NCBI GenBank assembly: GCA_903930345.1
Contig: CAIYYI010000633.1
Coordinates: forward strand, 1 to 36,503
Reading direction: 5' to 3'
Origin: an uncultured Verrucomicrobiota bacterium
GTDB taxonomy: Bacteria; Verrucomicrobiota; Verrucomicrobiia; Limisphaerales; CAIYYI01
Length of the DNA: 36,503 nt
Part shown: positions 8,337-16,073 of the stretch, piece by piece
Layout: every line of letters starts with the position of its first letter
Numbering within the stretch: position 1 is the first letter of the stretch
Translations under genes and position numbers: made by a program
The notes under the pieces: generated by a model
Seen by the model: the letters and a program-made list of their open reading frames with translations, nothing else
Databases searched by the model: none
Told to the model about the DNA's origin: nothing

Positions 8337-11300
8337 ATGAGTAAATATTTAGGCGTCCGCCGGATGGGCAAATGGCTTTGGGCGTTGGCAGTAGCGGCGG
8401 TCCTGCCTGTCTGGCCTTCTGCCGGGCAGGGGATCGGAGACATCATTTACACGGTGGGAACCACCACCCGGGATTCCTCCGGCCGGGATTGGGCTTACAT
8501 TCTTTGGCAGGCCACCCAGCCCGGATTACTGACTAACCGGGCTTTTGCAGTCTATGCCAAGCCCGGTGAAGCCACCAACAGCAGCCTTTATGTGCGCACG
8601 GCCATTGTGTCGATGCAGACGGATGCCCGTGTCATCGAGCCTTTGCTCCAGCGGGCCCAGTACGTTGGAGACCATCCGTTCCGCCTGCAGGAGGACCTCT
8701 CCTCCCTTTTTGGCAGCTTTATCCCGGCGGCAGCCATCACGCGGGCAGAGCAGCTATCCGCGGTTATTCGTGGCTCCGTCGGGGATCCGCGCCGCTTTCC
8801 CAACCTGCTGCTGCTGGCGCGCCATCATCCCGGGGTCAGTCTCGCCTTGGGGTTGGCCCACGCCCAGACGATTGGGTTAGGTTCCACCACTTTTGAGGTG
8901 CGTTCCTTCGACGTGGCAGCAAACCAGGACATTGCGGTCATCGGCCGCGTGACCGTTGAGGCGGGCCGTCCGGTGGTTCTGCCGACGCCTGGCCGCCCGG
9001 TTGAACTCCGGGAAAAGTCCGCCATGGGGGACTTGAACGTGCGCCTGCGCTGGGGCACTCCCGATGAGCTCCGTCGGGTGTCGCTGATGCAGTTTGGTTA
9101 CAATCTCTATCGCGTTTCCCTGCCGTACGCCTCCGCCCAGGGCTGGGGCATTTCCAACACCCCGCCGATGGCCGCCCTGCTTAGCCTGACAGCCAATTCG
9201 CCGGCCGTGGCCAAACGCGTCAACCGCACGCCGATCACCCCGGTGCGTCCTTTCTCCATGGATGAAGCTTCCAATATTGTTTCGCCGGGGGATACCAACA
9301 CGTTTTTTGTGATGGATGACGATGGCCGCGGTCGCACCAACTACCACAATTACGGGTTCACCAACGGGGCCCAATTCATCTATTACGCAGCCGCCCGGGA
9401 TGTGCTGGGGCGTGATGGAACCCTCTCGCCAGGCACCCTGGTCACGGTCTGCGATCGCATGCCTCCGTTGCCGCCCACGGCGGTGGCGGTGGAAAACGAT
9501 TACCGGTATCTCCCCGGCCCCAAGATTTCCCAGCAGACCCTCCGGGTCAACTGGCGCCAGAATCTGCGCACCAACGATGAGATCACCGCCTATTGGATTT
9601 ACCGCTGGACCAACCTGGTTGAATTCACGTCGCTTTCCCGCTACGCGCTCTCCAACCGCATCGGTGTGGTGGCCCATATCAAGGAGGCCACCAACAACAC
9701 GTTCCTGGACCCGGCGCCGGGGGCGTGGGGTGCCTATGGGCATACGTTTTGGTATTCTGTCCGCGCCGCCGATGCCGCCGCCTGCGATGTGAATTTGTCG
9801 GCTCCCGCCGGGCCCGCCTTTGGCGTTCTGCGGGATCGGATCGGCCCTGGTGCCGGTACCGGCGTTGTCTCCATCAACTGTCTCACACCCCAGGTTTTTT
9901 ATGAAGGGTCTTCGGTGGCGGCAGAGACCGGGACAACAGACATCAGCCTGCTGGTGCTCTGCCGGGATGTGGAACGCCGTTTTGATTGGGCTGAATTTGT
10001 GGTGCAGGCAACTTATGGAAACACCAACCTGACGGTCGCCACGAGCAGGCTGTACTTCAATGGTGAGGACCAGGTGGCCACCCGGGTTCGGCTGCCGCGT
10101 GGCAGCCGAGACGCCAAGCCTCCGCAGTTGTCTGAGGTCACCGCCCTGCAGGTTTCCTGCCGTGCGGCCCTGCCTAGCGGCAAGGTGTCAGATTTTGCGA
10201 TTGGCCAGCCCGCGATACCGGCCACGAACAAGGTGGCCCGGCCCGTTTTTCGCGCAATCGCCAAGATTGACCGGGTGGCGCTGACGGATGATAGCTCCCT
10301 TTGCCAGCATCATCCCCGTGGCGGCATAGGGGACATTGGAGGGATCAAGCTCTTGATCTTTCCCCCGCTGGGCGCCTGGGAGTACCGCGCCTTCCGGCGG
10401 GTGGATGCCGGGCCCATGACCCTGCTGGCGCAGGGCCCCGCCACCAATATCGCGAGCACAATCGAGTTAATTGAGAATACGCTGCCTCCCAACGGCGGGT
10501 CGATCTGCTTCTTTCTGCAATTCCTTGACCCCAACGGGAATCCCGGTCCCATCACGCCCATGAAATGTGTGGAGTGCGAGCCGTCTACCCCGCTGCCGGT
10601 GCCCGTGCTTGCCAAGATACGTTCTCGCGGTACCGCCGCCAGTCCGGGTATGAGGCTTTCCTGGTTCTGCTCCCCCTATGGTGTGGAGCGTTTTGACGTC
10701 CGCGTGGCCCGCCTGCAGGAGTCTCCTCCAGACCAGATTTCCTCCATGCTGGTCAATTCCGGGGCTGTGCCGGTGCCTGTCACCTTCACCAACAACGGCA
10801 CCAATATCATTGAGGCCAATTTTTCGACCTTCACGTCCCCCCGCATTGGTCCGGCCTTTGGGGACGAGGCCAATTTCACGGTGGATTGTGACATTGAGGC
10901 GGATAAGACCTACGCGGTATCTGTGCGTGCGATAGGGCGGGGCGGATATCCGGGTGGCTATTGCGACGTAAAGACTTTCACCTGGGTTCCGACCAACGTC
11001 CCCGGGCCGGTGGTTGCCTGGCCAGCCCGGCCTTTGCCCACCGCCTCCTCCAACGCCTGGCCATCCGGTTTGCTGGCGGCGCATTTGGACCCGGCCAGCG
11101 CCACGCCGTATTTGGCTGCCACGCTTTTCAATGGTAACGCCGTGCTTATTGGTCAGACGCTGCTGCCGGTTACCAGCCAGGTTGAGACCAAGCGGCACCC
11201 GGCCCGAATTGTTGGCCAGGTGCTCGATCCCAACTCGATCCTCCTGACCGGCACCAATGGCCAGTCGCTCTTTGCCGGGGTGCTTTACCGCATTCCGGTC

Positions 11301-11597
11301 ACGAACAGCCTGCATCCTGTGGTGTCAAAGGACGTGATCCAGGTCAGCCCGCTGATGGAGACAGTGGCCTGGCAAAAGCTTATTGCGGGGAGCACCACGA
11401 ACTCGATCCTGCACGACCCCTTTGTGACGGTTACCACTGTGCCTGATGCCGCCACCCAGACTTCCCGGCTTTACCTGTGGCTCACGGACACGCAGCCCGT
11501 CATCTCCGGGGCATCTTACCGCTATCTTTTCGTCCGGTTCAAAGACAACCACGAAATTGACCAGATCATCCCGAGCAACGAGGTCACTGTCCCATGA
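8337..11597 (+). CDS. Large secreted protein with fibronectin-III-like region, 1086 aa
   Basis: I chose ATG 8337, five bases after the upstream stop. An in-frame ATG at 8316 overlaps the upstream gene and would add seven residues before the signal peptide. From 8337 the protein begins MSKYLGVRRMGKWLWALAVA, with a likely cleavage after PSAGQ. Residues about 369-490 look like a fibronectin type III style beta-sandwich: they begin PPLPPTAVAVEND, have a central ITAYWIYRW strand and end in FWYSVRAADAA. Further FN3-like stretches seem to follow (for example around PVLAKIRSRG and VERFDVRVAR), and the C-terminus has a final YRYLFVRFKD strand. Such domains usually bind partners or act as spacers in exported proteins. 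The stop overlaps the next start by four bases (ATGA), implying coupled translation. The family is not recognised; the role presumably depends on the two flanking proteins. Confidence 0.82.
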   Translation: MSKYLGVRRMGKWLWALAVAAVLPVWPSAGQGIGDIIYTVGTTTRDSSGRDWAYILWQATQPGLLTNRAFAVYAKPGEATNSSLYVRTAIVSMQTDARVIEPLLQRAQYVGDHPFRLQEDLSSLFGSFIPAAAITRAEQLSAVIRGSVGDPRRFPNLLLLARHHPGVSLALGLAHAQTIGLGSTTFEVRSFDVAANQDIAVIGRVTVEAGRPVVLPTPGRPVELREKSAMGDLNVRLRWGTPDELRRVSLMQFGYNLYRVSLPYASAQGWGISNTPPMAALLSLTANSPAVAKRVNRTPITPVRPFSMDEASNIVSPGDTNTFFVMDDDGRGRTNYHNYGFTNGAQFIYYAAARDVLGRDGTLSPGTLVTVCDRMPPLPPTAVAVENDYRYLPGPKISQQTLRVNWRQNLRTNDEITAYWIYRWTNLVEFTSLSRYALSNRIGVVAHIKEATNNTFLDPAPGAWGAYGHTFWYSVRAADAAACDVNLSAPAGPAFGVLRDRIGPGAGTGVVSINCLTPQVFYEGSSVAAETGTTDISLLVLCRDVERRFDWAEFVVQATYGNTNLTVATSRLYFNGEDQVATRVRLPRGSRDAKPPQLSEVTALQVSCRAALPSGKVSDFAIGQPAIPATNKVARPVFRAIAKIDRVALTDDSSLCQHHPRGGIGDIGGIKLLIFPPLGAWEYRAFRRVDAGPMTLLAQGPATNIASTIELIENTLPPNGGSICFFLQFLDPNGNPGPITPMKCVECEPSTPLPVPVLAKIRSRGTAASPGMRLSWFCSPYGVERFDVRVARLQESPPDQISSMLVNSGAVPVPVTFTNNGTNIIEANFSTFTSPRIGPAFGDEANFTVDCDIEADKTYAVSVRAIGRGGYPGGYCDVKTFTWVPTNVPGPVVAWPARPLPTASSNAWPSGLLAAHLDPASATPYLAATLFNGNAVLIGQTLLPVTSQVETKRHPARIVGQVLDPNSILLTGTNGQSLFAGVLYRIPVTNSLHPVVSKDVIQVSPLMETVAWQKLIAGSTTNSILHDPFVTVTTVPDAATQTSRLYLWLTDTQPVISGASYRYLFVRFKDNHEIDQIIPSNEVTVP

Positions 11598-14500
11598 AAG
11601 CACGCCATCTTATCGTCCTGTTGGCCCTCGCCCTGATCCGTACCGGATTCGCGGCTCCGCCCTTCGTGTATCCGTCCGCGGAGGAGTTTCAGTCGGCCGG
11701 TGATTTTGATGGCAATGGCTATCCGGATCTGGTGATTTTGGATCGCCTCACCGGTGCCTTTCGGATCGGTTACCAGTCTCCCACAGGCAGCTACTCTTGG
11801 ACCGCTGCCCGGGCCAGCGGCGTGGCGCAGGCCACCGGATTGGGGGTGGGGCGCCTGAGCAGTTTGGCGTTTGATTCGCTGGCTGCCACCGGTCCGGCTG
11901 CCAACCGTGTCTCCATCGTGGACGCCACGAACACTGCGGCAGCTGTCTCCCAGCCGGTTGGCGTATTCATCCCCTCCCTGGGGCCCAACGCCTGTGCGGT
12001 GATCGATATCGGCGGCACCAACAATAACGCCTTTGGCGACTTGTATGTCGCCAGTTGCCTCAATGGCGCCTCAGCCAACCGCGAGACGCTCGTGCGGAAC
12101 GTGGGGACCACCAACCGGACTCCTCTCCTCGATGCGTCCGTTGGATTTCTCAGGACTTCCCCCAACGCAGTCCTGCTCCATACGAACCGTTCGCCCCGGT
12201 TGGCAGTGCTGCAACGCGGGACTGCGGACAAGGATTATTTCACCCTGCTTGACCTTTCTGCCGGGATAAACGTTTGGATTGATTACTTCAGCTTTCCCAC
12301 CAACTCCCGGCCGGCGGAATACCTCTGCGACCAGTTCATCCCCACCAACGCCTATACCCAGATCCTCCTTTACTGGCCGGGGACCACGCTGATGTGCCGT
12401 TACCAGGTTTGGGAGCCAACTCCCGGCACCTACGGTTTGGAAACGCCCATCTGCTTTGATTTCCCCACCAATACCGACCAGCTGTTTGTGGTTTCCGGGG
12501 GGGGCACCAACCGGCTGCTGGCCATCAGCTCGGGCGGCCAGTCAGCCGGGGTGTATTCCTTTAACGGCTGGACCAATCCGGTTTTGTTGCGCTCATTCTC
12601 CGGGGCCGAAGGGGCCCACTTCACGGGTGTGGGCCCAGATGGCAGGGGGGGCTGGACCCTGTATTCCGCCCCCCTCGGAGTGAATGTATCCACCGCGTTT
12701 GAGCAGTGGCGATGGGACGGAGCTGGCTACGTCCGGGCCGCCTCCGGGGATCTGCCGCGGGTGAATGCGTACAGCGCCTCCGGCAACGTTCTGCAATTCC
12801 AGTATGAGCCATTTGTCACGAATTCCCCGGGGCTTCTGCGCGTCAACAACGCGGGTGACTGGGCCGGGGCCCCGGTGTTCTCCGGATCGCCGACCAACCT
12901 TTACGTCCGTTTGGAATCCTTCCTGGGCTCCACGCAGGGGCTGGCCGGGGCCAAGGTTGCCTCGGTTGGGCAGGCGCATCCGCTCGCCCGCTTTGCCCTG
13001 GCCAACCAGTACTCCAATGCCATCTCGCTTTTCAGTCTGAATGCGCCGGCGGGTGACTCGGTTGCCGATGTCTCCATTGCCCCGCCCGCCGGGACCTATC
13101 CGGCTGCCATCCAGCTGAGTTTCACCCCCACGGATCCCACGGCGGTCATCTCCTATCGCGTCGGAAATGGGGGATGGGCTGTTTGGACCAACACGGCTTC
13201 CCTCTGTCTCGTCACCAATTCCACGGTGCAGTATTACGCCCGGACTGCAGGCAGCTTCTCGAAATCGCCGATCCGATCCGCCAGCTATGTGTTCACCAGC
13301 AATCCCGGGGCGATGGATACCAAGGGGGATGGCATCCCTGACTACGTCAAAGCGGCGTTGGGCCTGGGCCTCACCGGGACTGCCGATGCGGATGGGGATG
13401 GATTCACCGACCTGGAGGAGTTGGTTCGCGGCACGGACCCTCGATCGGCCGCCAGCAAGCCTGTCCACACCGCCCATCTGGACGATCAGGCCGCCTATGA
13501 TATCCGGGTCACGCTCTCGCCCTGGGATCCGTACAAGGCTGCCAGCACCACGGGCTTCACCAACACTCCGGTGCGGGCACATGACCTGCAGGGCAGCCTG
13601 CTGCGCTACGGCGTAATCGCCACCAACACCTGGCCGCGGGCTTATCTGACCAACGTGCCAATCATCGCAGAAAATCGCCTGGTGACCCTCGCCTCCGAGT
13701 CCCACTTCTCAATCGTCTGCACCAATGCTGACCAGCGGATGGGGAGGGAGCTGCTCTCCCTCACGCCGGTTCCCGCCCTGCGGTTTCCCACCATTTCGAA
13801 CACTTATGTGGCTGGCAATATCACCAATGCCGCCAATGCCTGGGTGACGGCCGCCTCCAACGCCCTGAAGAGCCTTCCGCGCGGCACCCTGACAAACTCC
13901 CTGACGCCCAACTACACCCTTGCCGCTCTCCTGTTCGAGCAGAAGGTGGCGCAGCTTCTCGGGCAGCGCGGCTTTGTGCCCTGGACCAATCTGACGTTGT
14001 TCCCCTTCCGCGTGGCTGACCTGCCCCGCACCAATCCCCCCCAGGCGATGCTCCTAGCCCTGGAGCACGCGGCCCTTGATCAGCCCGGCTACCTGCTGCA
14101 AACCATCCACCGTTTCATCACCAACCAGGTCCTGACCGCTTCCCCTACGCCGCAGATGACCAGCCTGCGCACGGTGGCGCGGGATATTTATGCCATCTCC
14201 GCCCGGTATAACAACGATAACCCTGCCACTTTCCTGTCCCCGGTGGACGAATTGCGGCGCTTCCTTTGGCTGGGAACCTTTGATTCAAACTACCAGGCGC
14301 TGGCCACCTCCTCAGGCCAGTTTTCCGATGCCACGGTGGCGGCGGCCCGGTTGTTGGCCGCCGTGCCCAGCCGGCCCCTCACCAACCTGACTCTGCGGGT
14401 CCGTGCGGATACCCTCGCCAGCTCCTGCCGCCTCATGGATGGCCTGCTCGGCGGACCTTATTCCCTGGTTGATTCGGCCGGCATGCCTTTCGCTTTTCCT

Positions 14501-15052
14501 GACGGGTTCAACCTGCTTCCCGGAGCCACCTGCCGTGCGGCCGGCTACTTGGACCTCACCAATTCCGCCTGCGGAACCCCGGCCATGGAGGTTGTGGCCG
14601 TCACTCTGGACAGCCTTCCGCTCGCTTCCGATCTCGACAGCGGCAATCTTCTGGTGGACTCGTGGGAGCGGCAGTTTTTTGGCGGCGTTGGGCTTGTCTC
14701 ACCCTTTGCTGATGCTGATGACGATCACTTTTCCAACCTTCAGGAAATGCTGGAAGGAACGGATCCCATGGACCAACTCAACCATCCTGCCGGTGATCCG
14801 GTTGCCATCGGGGTGCCGGCCCTGACGCTGGAGCGCGATGCGGTCGGCTATTATTTGCGGTGGCAGTGGCCAGCCGCGTACCGCGACCGTTTCGTTTTCG
14901 GAATCCAGCACACGCCGACGCTCGTCACCCCATTCAACAACCTCGCTTTGGCGGATCCTCCGGAAGTTGGGGCTACTGACCGAATCGTGCAGCGCTTCAC
15001 CCCGGCGGTGGCCGCCACGCATTTTTATCGCCTGACGATATCGCTCCGGTAG
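11594..15052 (+). CDS. Secreted protein with FG-GAP-like, chitobiase-C-like and Ca-binding segments, 1152 aa
   Basis: The start ATG at 11594 overlaps the upstream stop (ATGA). Residues 1-21 are a signal peptide (HLIVLLALALIRTGFAA). Residues 35-50 carry an FG-GAP/VCBS-type calcium loop (SAGDFDGNGYPDLVIL), probably the first blade of a propeller occupying about residues 30-470. Residues about 486-566 resemble the chitobiase/beta-hexosaminidase C-terminal domain (start IAPPAGTYPAAIQLSF, then VQYYARTAG). Residues about 575-620 contain a thrombospondin-3-like calcium segment (DADGDGFTDLEELVRGTDP), and a second one lies near 1040-1061 (DADDDHFSNLQEMLEGTDP). The C-terminal end (FYRLTISLR) is the familiar last strand of PVC exported proteins. 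It is the last gene of the operon. A calcium-stabilised, surface-attached or carbohydrate-binding component is likely; the substrate is unknown. Confidence 0.83.
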   Translation: MKARHLIVLLALALIRTGFAAPPFVYPSAEEFQSAGDFDGNGYPDLVILDRLTGAFRIGYQSPTGSYSWTAARASGVAQATGLGVGRLSSLAFDSLAATGPAANRVSIVDATNTAAAVSQPVGVFIPSLGPNACAVIDIGGTNNNAFGDLYVASCLNGASANRETLVRNVGTTNRTPLLDASVGFLRTSPNAVLLHTNRSPRLAVLQRGTADKDYFTLLDLSAGINVWIDYFSFPTNSRPAEYLCDQFIPTNAYTQILLYWPGTTLMCRYQVWEPTPGTYGLETPICFDFPTNTDQLFVVSGGGTNRLLAISSGGQSAGVYSFNGWTNPVLLRSFSGAEGAHFTGVGPDGRGGWTLYSAPLGVNVSTAFEQWRWDGAGYVRAASGDLPRVNAYSASGNVLQFQYEPFVTNSPGLLRVNNAGDWAGAPVFSGSPTNLYVRLESFLGSTQGLAGAKVASVGQAHPLARFALANQYSNAISLFSLNAPAGDSVADVSIAPPAGTYPAAIQLSFTPTDPTAVISYRVGNGGWAVWTNTASLCLVTNSTVQYYARTAGSFSKSPIRSASYVFTSNPGAMDTKGDGIPDYVKAALGLGLTGTADADGDGFTDLEELVRGTDPRSAASKPVHTAHLDDQAAYDIRVTLSPWDPYKAASTTGFTNTPVRAHDLQGSLLRYGVIATNTWPRAYLTNVPIIAENRLVTLASESHFSIVCTNADQRMGRELLSLTPVPALRFPTISNTYVAGNITNAANAWVTAASNALKSLPRGTLTNSLTPNYTLAALLFEQKVAQLLGQRGFVPWTNLTLFPFRVADLPRTNPPQAMLLALEHAALDQPGYLLQTIHRFITNQVLTASPTPQMTSLRTVARDIYAISARYNNDNPATFLSPVDELRRFLWLGTFDSNYQALATSSGQFSDATVAAARLLAAVPSRPLTNLTLRVRADTLASSCRLMDGLLGGPYSLVDSAGMPFAFPDGFNLLPGATCRAAGYLDLTNSACGTPAMEVVAVTLDSLPLASDLDSGNLLVDSWERQFFGGVGLVSPFADADDDHFSNLQEMLEGTDPMDQLNHPAGDPVAIGVPALTLERDAVGYYLRWQWPAAYRDRFVFGIQHTPTLVTPFNNLALADPPEVGATDRIVQRFTPAVAATHFYRLTISLR

Positions 15053-15110
15053 AAGCCCTTCCCGGTGCAAAGGGAGAGTATTTGAATGACTCGGAAATGA
15101 TGGCAGACGC

Positions 15111-15132
15111 ACCGGCAAAGGCCGATGCCGGT
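15111..15132 (+). terminator. Possible weak terminator hairpin after the secreted-protein operon
   Basis: ACCGGCA at 15111-15117 pairs perfectly with TGCCGGT at 15126-15132 around an 8-base loop, 59 bases after the stop of the third operon gene. It is followed by CATTTAAT rather than a clean T-run, so termination is uncertain. Confidence 0.3.
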
Positions 15133-15262
15133 CATTTAATGTCGAGGCGACTTCATCTCCGGCTCAGGCTGTTGTTGTTTTCTGTCTGCCATCTCGAAAA
15201 TAAATGAAGCCGAACTCCGGGTTTGCCAAATTTCATTCCTGTGATTTCATGGCAGTCAGCGA

Positions 15263-15281
15263 CCTCCGGCAAAGCCGGAGG
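15263..15281. repeat. GCCGGAGG-type hairpin repeat
   Basis: CCTCCGGC, loop AAA, GCCGGAGG: a perfect 8-bp stem. The GCCGGAGG core recurs at 35391-35398 and 36134-36141 beside the SUKH gene, which suggests a short dispersed palindromic family in this genome. Confidence 0.6.
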
Positions 15282-15664
15282 CTTGAATCACGGGAGCCGG
15301 CTCAAAGCCGGCGAGCTTCGCTAATTCGCATGCCAAACCCTTTGCTGTAGCATTTCCGTTCATCGTTCTGCAACGTGGCCTACTGTGCCACCTTCAACTG
15401 CTTTGAGATTTTATCACAAGGGCGGGGCTCAGTAAACACACCCCTCAACACCACGCTTGCGACTTCCCAGCCCCTAAACCAGAGGATATTCCCGGAATTG
15501 TCAAACTCTTGGAGTCCTCCAACAAAGCTGGAGGGTTTCCCGGTGGACTAAATGGCAGCAGAAAGTCGGTTCTTGGTTGATGGCAGCATGGCCAAAGATG
15601 ACTGGACGTGACTGGAAAGTGAAATCGGGAGGAAAGGCGGAATGAGAACGGGGATGTCTCGGCG

Positions 15665-15828
15665 GGAGCCTCACCCCACCAGGATTTGGCTTTCCCTCCT
15701 GCTGGGGCAAACAATCTCCCGGATCTTCGGCCCGGTCCGCAATACCACTAGAACAATGTCAAAGAACGGCTGGGTGGTTCGGACAAAAGTTTACTATTTC
15801 TTTACCGGTTCAGGGTTTTTCTGAACCC
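15665..15828. repeat. Dispersed intergenic repeat, copy B
   Basis: Same-orientation relative of 1379-1564. It shares the GAGCCTCACCCCACCAGG left end, the middle segments and an identical 29-base right end (15800-15828) with the GGTTCAG / CTGAACC hairpin at 15807-15813 and 15821-15827. It lacks the 16-base tandem duplication found in copy A. Both copies lie in spacers flanking the secreted-protein operon. Confidence 0.75.
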
Positions 15829-15948
15829 CTGCCCGTCCAACCCGAATTTATTTTGGATGGCCCTTGCCTTCAATTCGTTTGCCACGCTTTCGCTTGCCCT
15901 AAAATCCCTGGGCTTCACCTGTTATCCTCTCTTCCCTCTGCGATCTTC

Positions 15949-15965
15949 CAGTCCCAGTGGGACTG
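15949..15965. repeat. Interrupted palindrome CAGTCCCA-G-TGGGACTG
   Basis: Two perfect 8-base arms around a single G, about 110 bases upstream of the gene at 16074. It is followed by tandem AGTCCGT units. It may be a repeat element or an operator; nothing decides between these. Confidence 0.4.
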
Positions 15966-16073
15966 CGCTGTTTTGGTCAGTAGTCCGTAGTCCGTGGTCA
16001 GCAGGTCTTATTGCCTATTTGCATTCCGGCCCACCTTGAGTCATTATAGGATTGTATTTTATTCATTAGCATC

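Larger units (their letters stand above)
15053..16073. other. 1-kb spacer rich in hairpins and repeats, no gene
   Basis: No convincing coding region lies here; the short frames read through repeats. It carries a weak hairpin just after the operon (15111-15132), a GCCGGAGG-type hairpin (15263-15281), a further GAGCCGGCTC palindrome right after it, copy B of the dispersed repeat (15665-15828), an interrupted palindrome (15949-15965) and two tandem copies of AGTCCGT (15982-15995). AT-rich DNA in front of 16074 could hold the promoter of the following gene run, but I cannot place -35 and -10 boxes with good spacing. Confidence 0.6.
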
